Positions 1 through 6,181 of a DNA stretch of 6,636 nucleotides are shown piece by piece. The translations under genes and the position numbers were made by a program. Within the stretch, counting starts at the first letter, position 1. Each line of letters starts with the position of its first letter. The notes below the pieces were generated by a model. It made no database searches, was not told the origin of the DNA, and worked only from the letters and a program-made list of their open reading frames with translations. The stretch is from an uncultured Clostridia bacterium (GTDB lineage Bacteria > Bacillota > Clostridia > Christensenellales > Borkfalkiaceae): the NCBI GenBank assembly GCA_947629845.1, contig CANRFD010000073.1, positions 1 to 6,636 of the forward strand, read 5' to 3'.

Positions 1-716
1 CGGCGCTTGTTTCCGTCGTCCATGTAAACAACGAGACGGGGGCGGTGAACGATATCTTTTCGCTCGCCCGCGCCGTAAAGCGCAAAAATCCGCGCACGCT
101 CTTTCATGCGGACGGCGTGCAGGCGTTCGGGAAGATTCCCGTGCGGCTGACGGCGGACGTCGATCTGTACTCCGTGAGCGCGCATAAGATCGGCGGGCTC
201 AAGGGTACGGGGGCGCTGATAAAGCGAAAAAATTTGAAACTTGCACCCTTGCTGTTCGGCGGAGGTCAGGAGATGGGGCTGCGCAGCGGCACGGAGAACG
301 TGTTCGGCATCATGACGTTCGCCTATGCCGCCGAGCGGAAATTTTCCGCGCTCAAGGAGGACGGCGCGCGGCTCGCCATGCTGCGCGAGCGGCTGTGGGG
401 GCGGCTCGACGGGGAGATCTTCCGCCGCATTTCGCCGACGGACGGAACGCCGTACATCTTGACCGTCTCGGCGGAGGGGCTGCGCGGCGAGGTGCTGCAA
501 CGCATGCTGTGGGAGCGCGGCGTCGTTGTGGGGACGGGCAGCGCGTGCTCTTCCAAACACCGCTTCAGCCGCGTGATCGCGGCGTGCGGGTACGGCGAGG
601 GGACGCTGGACGGCGTGCTGCGGTTGAGCTTTTCGCCCGCGACGACGGAAGAGGAGGCGGACGGGGCGGCCGCTGCGATGAATGACGCCGCGAGATGCTT
701 CAAGGGGAAATTGTGA
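1..716 (+). CDS. Class I cysteine desulfurase (NifS/IscS family), 5'-truncated
   Basis: PLP enzyme that takes sulfur from L-cysteine, releasing alanine and leaving a persulfide on an active-site Cys for transfer to an acceptor. The open frame already runs from base 3 (237 visible residues), so the start lies outside the window. Seen in order: HVNNETG (bases 21-41), HADGVQ with the Asp and Gln that contact PLP, SAHK with the PLP-binding Lys at 186-188, GGGQE and RSGTEN, and GTGSACSS with the catalytic Cys at 546-548. The spacing from the HVNNE motif to the Lys and to the Cys matches E. coli IscS (K206, C328) almost without gaps, so about 145 N-terminal residues are missing. The extended SACSS loop marks class I rather than SufS. 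The stop lies 1 nt before thiI, so it is probably the dedicated sulfur donor for ThiI, like Bacillus NifZ (inference from context). A general IscS role cannot be excluded. Confidence 0.95.
   Translation, partial: ALVSVVHVNNETGAVNDIFSLARAVKRKNPRTLFHADGVQAFGKIPVRLTADVDLYSVSAHKIGGLKGTGALIKRKNLKLAPLLFGGGQEMGLRSGTENVFGIMTFAYAAERKFSALKEDGARLAMLRERLWGRLDGEIFRRISPTDGTPYILTVSAEGLRGEVLQRMLWERGVVVGTGSACSSKHRFSRVIAACGYGEGTLDGVLRLSFSPATTEEEADGAAAAMNDAARCFKGKL
702..707 (+). promoter_or_regulatory. Shine-Dalgarno site of thiI
   Basis: AAGGGG lies 10 nt before the ATG at 718, inside the last codons of the desulfurase gene. It supports starting thiI at 718 rather than at the in-frame ATG at 682, which has no such site and would add 12 residues before the conserved N-terminus. 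It also implies that the two genes share a transcript. Confidence 0.7.
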
Positions 717-717
717 T

Positions 718-1869
718 ATGGAAAAGGTTGTGATCATCCGCTATGCGGAAATTCATCTGAAGGGAAAGAACAGGGGATACTTCGAACGCGTGTTCTCCGT
801 CAATTTAGAGCGCGCGCTGAAGGGGATCAGGCACGAGCTGCACCGCACGAGCGGCAGATACCTCGTGGCGAACTTCGACGAGGAGCGCTTTGAAGAGATC
901 ATGGAGCGCATCTCCCGCGTGTTCGGCGTGCATTCGTGCTCGGAAGGGCTGCTCGTTCCCAACGATATGGACAGCATCTTCGAGGCAGCGACGCGCGTTG
1001 CGCCCGCCGGGGGGACGTTCAAGGTGGAGACCCATCGTGCGGACAAGAGATACCCGCTGACCTCGATGGAGGTGAACGCGGCGATCGGGGGGCGGCTGCT
1101 CTCCTTCCGCCGTGAATTGAAGGTGGACGTGCACTCGCCCGAGGCCTATGTGTATATCGACGTGCGGGAAAACGGGACGGCGCTCGTGTTCGGCTCGTTC
1201 GTGCCCGGCGCGGGCGGAATGCCCGTGGGGACTTCGGGCAGCGGACTTTTGCTCCTCTCCGGCGGGATCGATTCGCCGGTGGCGGGCTATATGATGGCAA
1301 AGCGCGGCATGACCGTGGAGCCGCTGCACTTCCACAGCTATCCCTACACCAACGAGGGGGCGAAGGAGAAGGTGAAGGAGCTCGCGGCGCTGCTCTCCCG
1401 CTATACGCTTGTGGGAAGGCTGCGCACCGTGAACGTTGCGCACATCCAGGAGGAGATCCACAAGAAGTGTGCCGCCGATCTCAACGTGACGCTTTTGCGC
1501 AGGTTTATGTTCCGTATCGCGGAGCGCATTGCGGAAAGAATGGGGGCGCAGTGCCTGATCACGGGGGAGAGCCTCGGGCAGGTCGCAAGCCAGACGGTGG
1601 AGGGGCTGACTTCCTCCAACGCCGTGGTGAAGCTGCCCGTGCTGCGGCCGCTCATCGGATTCGACAAGGAGGAGATCATCGAGCGGTCGCGCAAGATCGG
1701 GACGTACGAGACCTCCGTGCTTCCCTACGAGGACTGCTGCACGGTGTTCCTGCCCGAGCACCCCGCCATCAAACCCAAACTCTCCTATATCGAGGAAGAG
1801 GAAGGAAAGCTCGACGTGGAGGCGCTCATCGAGGAGGCGATGCAGACGTTTGAGTTTATCGAGCTGTGA
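718..1869 (+). CDS. thiI: tRNA 4-thiouridine synthetase ThiI (short form, no rhodanese domain)
   Basis: ThiI adenylates U8 of tRNA with ATP and replaces its oxygen with sulfur received from a cysteine desulfurase, giving s4U8; in some bacteria it also helps make the thiazole of thiamine. The 383-residue product shows a ferredoxin-like N-terminus (about 1-58, opening MEKVVIIRYAEIHLKGKNRG), a THUMP domain (about 60-165) and a PP-loop adenylation domain (about 173-383) with SGGIDS at 181-186 and the ITGESLGQVASQT stretch. A Cys pair (C340-C341, in PYEDCCTVF) sits about where the E. coli catalytic C344 lies. The E. coli protein has 482 residues and ends in a rhodanese domain with C456; that domain is absent here, as in Bacillota, so sulfur transfer must use Cys residues of the core. 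One base separates it from the desulfurase gene. At its 3' end it abuts the convergent PBP gene. Confidence 0.97.
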   Translation: MEKVVIIRYAEIHLKGKNRGYFERVFSVNLERALKGIRHELHRTSGRYLVANFDEERFEEIMERISRVFGVHSCSEGLLVPNDMDSIFEAATRVAPAGGTFKVETHRADKRYPLTSMEVNAAIGGRLLSFRRELKVDVHSPEAYVYIDVRENGTALVFGSFVPGAGGMPVGTSGSGLLLLSGGIDSPVAGYMMAKRGMTVEPLHFHSYPYTNEGAKEKVKELAALLSRYTLVGRLRTVNVAHIQEEIHKKCAADLNVTLLRRFMFRIAERIAERMGAQCLITGESLGQVASQTVEGLTSSNAVVKLPVLRPLIGFDKEEIIERSRKIGTYETSVLPYEDCCTVFLPEHPAIKPKLSYIEEEEGKLDVEALIEEAMQTFEFIEL

Positions 1870-4050
1870 TCATTTCCACCAATCCTCGGGGAGCTCGCCG
1901 CCCGCCTCGATGTGAACGGAGGGGAGGGTGACGGTCTCGCCCGCATGATCTTTGTAATAGGGCGTGACGGAGTAGGTGTAGCTCTCGCCAGCGCGCACCG
2001 AGTTGTCGCAGATCAATTTTTGGAATTTTCCCCTGTAAATCGTGGTTGTTTCGCCGCGATTTTTTCTTTTTACCTCGTATTCATAGTACTTTGTCTGACA
2101 TAATTCGAGGTAAACGGTGCCATTTTTGACGGAAATGCCAGGGCAAACGATTTTCGGAGCGGAAAAGCGGTCGCACATCTCCGTCGGCATCGCGCTCTTG
2201 CGGAAGAGCTCGTAGAGGTTTTCCCCGACGGGAGCGAGGGGGTCGGAGAGGACGATCTTGTGGTCGTTTTCATATGACAGGCGGTCGAAGGCGACGCGCT
2301 CGACTCCGCCGCAGGCGGGGAACTCCTGCGGGGCGCCGTCCGCGTAGAGCGCCTTCAAAACGCGCAGGGCGATGTTGGCGGGGAGGCCGCCTCCCGTTGC
2401 GTCGACGGGGGAATTGTCGCGGTTGCCCAGCCAGACGGCGACGGCGTCTTCCGCCGTGTAGGCGACGGTGTAGGCATCGGTGTTGCCGTTCTTGCTCTCG
2501 GCCGTTCCCGTCTTGGCGCAGACGGAAAAGGGGAGGCAGGCGAGCCGCTTTGCCGTGCCCTCCTTTGCGGCGGTCTTGAGCATGTCGTTGATGAGCGCGC
2601 AGGTCTCGTCGGAGAACACCCGCGTCTTTTGCGGGCGGTAATTGTAGATGACCTTCCCGCTCTCACTTTCGACGCGGAGGATGGTGGAGAAGGGAGCGAA
2701 GCAGCCGCCGTTTGCAAAGGCCGCATAGGCCTCCGCAAGCGCGGGGAGGGGAAAGCCCTCCTTCATGCCGCCGAGGGCGAGCGCGAGCGTTCTGTCCTCT
2801 TCCTCCACGGGGAGGCGCAGCTTTTCGAGGTAGGAGCACGCCCTGTCGCAGCCGAGGGCGTTGAGAACGCGCACCGCGGGGATGTTGACGCTGTGGGCGA
2901 GGGCGTAGCGCGCGCTCACATATTTGCCCGAGGCGCCGTCGCAGTCGTCCGGCATATAGCCGCCGAAGTCGGTGCGCTCGTCCGAGAGCGGGGTCGCGGG
3001 GGAGATCAGGTTCTCCTCGATGGCGGGCGCATAGACGAGCAGGGGCTTTATGACGGAGGCGGGGAGGCGTTTGGGCGTTCCGCAGGTGGAATGCAGCGCC
3101 TTTACGGCGTGGGTGCGGTTGTCGAGCACGACGGCGCAGTAGTCGCTTGAAACTTCCGCGCTCTCCAATTCGTTTTGCAGGTTTTTATCGAACGCGGTGT
3201 ACACTTTGAGAGAGCCGAGCTCGCCCGAGCCCGCCTCCGGGAAAATCGCCGAGAGCTCCTCGAATACGCGCGAAAGGTAGACGTTGCGGCTGCTCTCCGT
3301 CGGCAGCGCGGGGAGGGGCGTCTTGCGCGCTTCGGCGTATTGGGCGGTTGTGATGTATCCCTGTTTGAGCATGAGCGAGAGCACGAAATCTCGCCGCCCA
3401 AGGCATTTTTCGGGGTTTTTGAAGGGCGAATATGTGTTGGGAGACCTGACGAGCGCGGCGAGCATGGCGCTCTCCGCGGGGGTGAGCTCCTCCGCGTCCT
3501 TGCCGAAATAGAAGTTCGCCGCACTGCCGATGCCGAACGCGTTGTGCCCGAAATAGATGGAATTGACGTAGAGCTCGAGGATCTCTTCCTTGGAATACCG
3601 ACGCTCGAGGGCGCGCGTCAGCTTCATCTCCTTCAGCTTGCGGGCGATCGTCTTATCGCTCGTAAGGTGGGTGTTTTTGATGAGCTGCTGGGAGATAGTG
3701 GAGGCGCCTTCACGGAAGGAAAAGCTGGCGGCGTTTTTCAGCATGGCCTTGGCGATGCGCCTGTAGTCCATTCCGTTGTGCGTGTAAAAGCGCTTGTCCT
3801 CCACGGCGACAAAGGCGTTAGGGACGTAGGCGGGCAGGCTGCGGATGGAGACGCTCTCGCGCTCGGCCGTCTCCATCGGGTCTCCCCCGATATCATAGAC
3901 GCGGACGCAGGCGGTGTCGAGCGTGAGTTTTTCGGGATCCAGCCGAACGCCCGCCGTGATCCCGAGATAGGCAAAGAAGAGGGCGAGAAGAAGCGCCCCC
4001 GCGACGCCGAAAATGCTTGCTAAAACGATGGCCGCACGTTTCATGTACAC
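1870..4050 (-). CDS. Bifunctional class A penicillin-binding protein (glycosyltransferase plus transpeptidase)
   Basis: Polymerises lipid II into glycan strands and cross-links the stem peptides outside the membrane. In 726 residues: a signal anchor (about 4-33, KR followed by a hydrophobic run); a GT51 domain (about 60-235) with EDKRFYTHNGMD (84-95, catalytic E84), GASTISQQ (115-122), RKLKE (137-141) and EEILELYVN; and a transpeptidase domain (about 300-575) with SVIK (332-335, nucleophile S332), SVN (387-389) and KTGT (513-516). All catalytic motifs are intact. Residues about 585-715 are a Tyr/Thr-rich beta-strand-like tail that resembles the fibronectin type III ends of some Bacillota PBPs (tentative). 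The mature protein has 16 Cys, many for a secreted domain. The start is GTG (4050) or ATG (4044), since an in-frame stop lies just upstream; neither has a visible Shine-Dalgarno site. It resembles PonA/PbpF/MrcA, and I cannot choose between these names. Its stop abuts the thiI stop on the other strand. Confidence 0.96.
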   Translation of the reverse strand: MYMKRAAIVLASIFGVAGALLLALFFAYLGITAGVRLDPEKLTLDTACVRVYDIGGDPMETAERESVSIRSLPAYVPNAFVAVEDKRFYTHNGMDYRRIAKAMLKNAASFSFREGASTISQQLIKNTHLTSDKTIARKLKEMKLTRALERRYSKEEILELYVNSIYFGHNAFGIGSAANFYFGKDAEELTPAESAMLAALVRSPNTYSPFKNPEKCLGRRDFVLSLMLKQGYITTAQYAEARKTPLPALPTESSRNVYLSRVFEELSAIFPEAGSGELGSLKVYTAFDKNLQNELESAEVSSDYCAVVLDNRTHAVKALHSTCGTPKRLPASVIKPLLVYAPAIEENLISPATPLSDERTDFGGYMPDDCDGASGKYVSARYALAHSVNIPAVRVLNALGCDRACSYLEKLRLPVEEEDRTLALALGGMKEGFPLPALAEAYAAFANGGCFAPFSTILRVESESGKVIYNYRPQKTRVFSDETCALINDMLKTAAKEGTAKRLACLPFSVCAKTGTAESKNGNTDAYTVAYTAEDAVAVWLGNRDNSPVDATGGGLPANIALRVLKALYADGAPQEFPACGGVERVAFDRLSYENDHKIVLSDPLAPVGENLYELFRKSAMPTEMCDRFSAPKIVCPGISVKNGTVYLELCQTKYYEYEVKRKNRGETTTIYRGKFQKLICDNSVRAGESYTYSVTPYYKDHAGETVTLPSVHIEAGGELPEDWWK

Positions 4051-4057
4051 AGTATCG

Positions 4058-4108
4058 GTAATTCAAGCAAAAAATTTCATGCGGGTTTGCGCCGTTTTCT
4101 TGAATTAC
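4058..4108. repeat. Perfect 10-bp inverted repeat in the divergent promoter region
   Basis: GTAATTCAAG (4058-4067) and its exact reverse complement CTTGAATTAC (4099-4108) are separated by 31 bp, centre to centre 41 bp, or about four helical turns. The right arm contains the -35 box of the rightward promoter. The left arm ends 7 bp before the GTG start of the PBP gene. This could be a paired operator for a dimeric regulator or a looping site; if the PBP transcript begins to its right, it could instead form a stem in the PBP leader. The repeat is directly visible; its function is inference. Confidence 0.55.
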
Positions 4109-4128
4109 GCGCGCGAATATGTTATAAT
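4100..4128 (+). promoter_or_regulatory. Sigma-A-type promoter with extended -10 for the sirtuin-miaB operon
   Basis: The -35 box TTGAAT (4100-4105) and a perfect -10 box TATAAT (4123-4128) are 17 bp apart, the optimal spacing. TG at 4120-4121, one base before the -10 box, makes it an extended -10. Transcription would start near 4134-4136, giving a very short leader of about 13-15 nt. The surrounding bases are AT-rich against a G+C-rich background. This is the strongest promoter-like sequence I see in the window. Confidence 0.85.
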
Positions 4129-4135
4129 ACATGTT

Positions 4136-4140
4136 GGAGA
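4136..4140 (+). promoter_or_regulatory. Shine-Dalgarno site deciding the sirtuin start
   Basis: GGAGA lies 8 nt before the ATG at 4149. It selects this ATG over the in-frame ATG at 4131, which lies only 3 bp past the -10 box and so at or before the expected transcription start, and which has no Shine-Dalgarno site of its own. Confidence 0.75.
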
Positions 4141-4148
4141 GATATACT

Positions 4149-4856
4149 ATGACTTTACAGGAAATGATAAACGAGAGTTGCCGCATCGTCTTTTTCGGCG
4201 GGGCGGGGGTGTCGACGGAGAGCGGGATCCCCGATTTCCGTTCGGAGGACGGACTGTATCATCAGAAGTATTCCGTGCCGCCCGAGACCATTTTGAGCGA
4301 CGGGTATTTCTACGGCCACACCAAGGAATTTTATCGGTTCTACCGCGACAAGATGCTGCCGCTCTGGGCGAAACCCAACGCCGCGCACCTAAAGCTCGCC
4401 GAACTCGAGCGCGCGGGGAAGCTGCTCGCCGTGGTGACGCAGAATATCGACGGGCTGCATCAGGCCGCGGGGAGCAAGCGCGTGTATGAGCTGCACGGGA
4501 GCGTTCACCGCAACACCTGCCTTACCTGCGGGAAGAAGTACACCGCGGAGGAGATCGCGGAGGGCAAGGATGTGCCGCGGTGCACCTGCGGCGGGCTTAT
4601 AAAACCCGACGTCGTTTTGTACGGCGAGCCGCTCGACGGCGCGACGGTGGAGGGGGCGATCGAGGCTATTTCCTCCGCCGATATGCTCATCGTGGCGGGG
4701 ACGTCGCTCACCGTGTATCCTGCGGCGGGGTTTGTAAACCTCTTCCGCGGAAAACATCTCGTGCTCATCAACAGGAGCGCGACGCCGCTCGACGATATGT
4801 GCGAACTCGTGATCCGCGAGAACGTTGGCAAGGTTTTTTCGGAGATCGTAGTATGA
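4149..4856 (+). CDS. cobB: Sir2-family NAD-dependent protein deacylase (sirtuin)
   Basis: Cytoplasmic enzyme that removes acetyl (or other acyl) groups from protein lysines, consuming NAD+ and giving nicotinamide and O-acyl-ADP-ribose. The 235-residue product, a normal bacterial length, has the NAD-binding GAGVSTESGIPDFRS (18-32), TQNIDGLH (97-104), the catalytic His in HGS (H116), a zinc site (C124, C127, C145, C147), KPDVVLYGE (152-160) and GTSLTVYPAA. The second zinc half is CxC rather than CxxC. The sequence resembles Thermotoga maritima Sir2 (class U) as I remember it, including the FFY/EFYRF stretch, so deacetylation is the likeliest activity; I see no clear sign of the SIRT5-like desuccinylase type. 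It is the first gene after a strong promoter and overlaps miaB by 4 nt. The symbol cobB is the generic bacterial name; srtN or npdA are used for the same family. Confidence 0.95.
   Translation: MTLQEMINESCRIVFFGGAGVSTESGIPDFRSEDGLYHQKYSVPPETILSDGYFYGHTKEFYRFYRDKMLPLWAKPNAAHLKLAELERAGKLLAVVTQNIDGLHQAAGSKRVYELHGSVHRNTCLTCGKKYTAEEIAEGKDVPRCTCGGLIKPDVVLYGEPLDGATVEGAIEAISSADMLIVAGTSLTVYPAAGFVNLFRGKHLVLINRSATPLDDMCELVIRENVGKVFSEIVV
4841..4844 (+). promoter_or_regulatory. Shine-Dalgarno site of miaB
   Basis: GGAG lies 8 nt before the ATG at 4853, inside the end of the sirtuin gene. Together with the ATGA overlap it points to translational coupling. It also argues against the in-frame upstream ATG at 4580, which would add 91 residues without any family resemblance. 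Confidence 0.65.
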
Positions 4857-6163
4857 ACTATCACATCGTTACATACGGCTGCCAGATGAATTTGCATGAG
4901 TCGGAGAAGATCGCCGGCATTCTCCGCGAAAAGGGGTACGACAGGGAGAGCCCGCCTGAGGATGCGGACATCATCGTGTTCAACACCTGCTGTATCCGCG
5001 AAAACGCCGAGAACCACGCGTTTGGCAACATCGGCGCACTGAAACAGCTGAAACGGCAGAAAAAGGGGCTTCTCATTGCCGTGGGCGGCTGCATGGTGCA
5101 GGAGGAGGGCAAGGCGAAACTGCTCAAGGAGAAGTTTCCGTTTATCGACATCCTCTTCGGCACGCACAACCTTGCCGAGCTCGGCGAACTCATCGAAAAA
5201 AAGCGGGCGCAGCGGCGCACCGTCGTCTCCGTTCCCGAGGCGCGGGATCGGTTGGAGGACGGCATCGTGCCCGTGCGTACGAGCTATCCAAACGCCTGGG
5301 TGAACATCATGTACGGCTGCAACAACTTCTGCTCGTACTGCATTGTGCCCTATGTGCGCGGCAGGGAAAAGTCGCGCAGGATGGGGGATATCCTCTCCGA
5401 GGTGCGCTCGCTCGTGGAAGAGGGCTATAAGGAGATCACGCTGCTCGGGCAGAACGTCAATTCCTATCGGGACGAGAGCGGAGCGGATTTCCCCGCCCTT
5501 CTCGCCGCCGTCGCCTCCGTCGAGGGGGATTTCCGCGTGCGGTTCATGACGTCGCACCCCAAGGATTTTTCCGCGGAGCTCGTCGCCGTCATGAAAAAGC
5601 ACAAAAAAATATGCAAGCATTTGCACCTTCCCGTGCAGTCGGGGTCGAACCGCATCCTCTCGCTCATGAACAGGCGGTACACGCGGGAAAAATACCTCGG
5701 CGAGATCGCGCTTCTGAAGCGGGAGATCCCCGATTGCGAAGTGACGACGGACATCATCGTGGGATTTCCCACCGAGACGGAGGAGGAGTTCCGTGAGACG
5801 CTTTCGCTCGTGGAGGAGGCGGATATTTCCTCGGCGTTCATGTTCATCTTCTCCCCGCGCACGGGGACGAAAGCGGCGGCAATGGAGGGGCAGATCGAGG
5901 AGAGCGTGGCAAAGGAGCGGCTCTCGCGGCTGATAGAGCTGGTAAACGGAAAGACGCGCGAAAAGAGCGCAAAATATGTCGGGAAAACGGTGGAGATCCT
6001 CTGCGAGGATCGCGACGAAAAGAAGGGGCTGTATCTCGGCAGGGACGAATATGGCAGAATGGGCTATTTCGAGAGCCCCGAAAACCGCGTGGGCGACTTT
6101 GTTCGGCTGAAGGTGACGCGCGCAAACGGGATCTCGCTGTACGGCGAAGTTGAGAATTTATAA
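4853..6163 (+). CDS. miaB: tRNA-2-methylthio-N6-dimethylallyladenosine synthase MiaB
   Basis: Radical-SAM methylthiotransferase that converts i6A37 of tRNAs reading UNN codons into ms2i6A37, using two [4Fe-4S] clusters and SAM. The 436 residues show all three parts: an N-terminal MTTase domain (about 1-115) with cluster ligands C10 (TYGCQMN), C46 (NTCCIRE) and C80 (GGCMVQ); a radical SAM domain (about 145-365) with CX3CX2C at C156, C160 and C163, then HLPVQSGSN and TTDIIVGFPTE; and a C-terminal TRAM domain (about 370-436) for tRNA binding. The TYGCQMN opening followed by SEKIAG fits MiaB better than RimO or MtaB. It lacks the long N-terminal extension of some Bacillota homologues. Its start overlaps the sirtuin stop (ATGA), so the two are co-transcribed and probably translationally coupled. 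i6A supplied by MiaA, not in the window, is the expected substrate. Confidence 0.97.
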   Translation: MNYHIVTYGCQMNLHESEKIAGILREKGYDRESPPEDADIIVFNTCCIRENAENHAFGNIGALKQLKRQKKGLLIAVGGCMVQEEGKAKLLKEKFPFIDILFGTHNLAELGELIEKKRAQRRTVVSVPEARDRLEDGIVPVRTSYPNAWVNIMYGCNNFCSYCIVPYVRGREKSRRMGDILSEVRSLVEEGYKEITLLGQNVNSYRDESGADFPALLAAVASVEGDFRVRFMTSHPKDFSAELVAVMKKHKKICKHLHLPVQSGSNRILSLMNRRYTREKYLGEIALLKREIPDCEVTTDIIVGFPTETEEEFRETLSLVEEADISSAFMFIFSPRTGTKAAAMEGQIEESVAKERLSRLIELVNGKTREKSAKYVGKTVEILCEDRDEKKGLYLGRDEYGRMGYFESPENRVGDFVRLKVTRANGISLYGEVENL

Positions 6164-6167
6164 ACGG

Positions 6168-6173
6168 AAGGAG
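6168..6173 (+). promoter_or_regulatory. Shine-Dalgarno site of the zinc-ribbon/helical-repeat gene
   Basis: AAGGAG lies 8 nt before the ATG at 6182, directly after the miaB stop. It is the most canonical ribosome binding site in the window. No terminator or new promoter fits in the 18-nt gap, so the gene probably belongs to the sirtuin-miaB transcript. Confidence 0.8.
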
Positions 6174-6181
6174 AAAGACAA

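Noticed and set aside
805..1761. Long open frame of 318 codons on the minus strand across thiI
   Set aside because: Lies wholly opposite a clear gene; its His/Arg-rich, low-complexity product is what G+C-rich third positions produce antisense. No motif, no Shine-Dalgarno site.
1860..1897. CGAGCT/AGCTCG inverted repeat around the thiI-PBP junction as a bidirectional terminator
   Set aside because: Only 6 bp per arm, 26-nt loop, no extension inward or outward and no U-tract on either side.
3175..4023. Open frame of 282 codons on the plus strand opposite the PBP gene
   Set aside because: Covered entirely by the glycosyltransferase and early transpeptidase coding region; Arg/Glu/Gly-rich product with no recognisable motif.
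4131..4148. Upstream ATG as the sirtuin start (adds six residues)
   Set aside because: It sits 3 bp after the -10 box, at or before the expected transcription start; the ATG at 4149 has its own GGAGA site.
5603..5609. Run of seven A in miaB as a programmed frameshift site
   Set aside because: The reading frame continues through it into conserved MiaB motifs (HLPVQSGSN and beyond), and there is no clear downstream structure or meaningful alternative frame.
4505..5626. Long open frame of 373 codons on the minus strand across the sirtuin and miaB
   Set aside because: Crosses two well-supported genes on the opposite strand and shows no family resemblance; an antisense shadow of G+C-rich codons.
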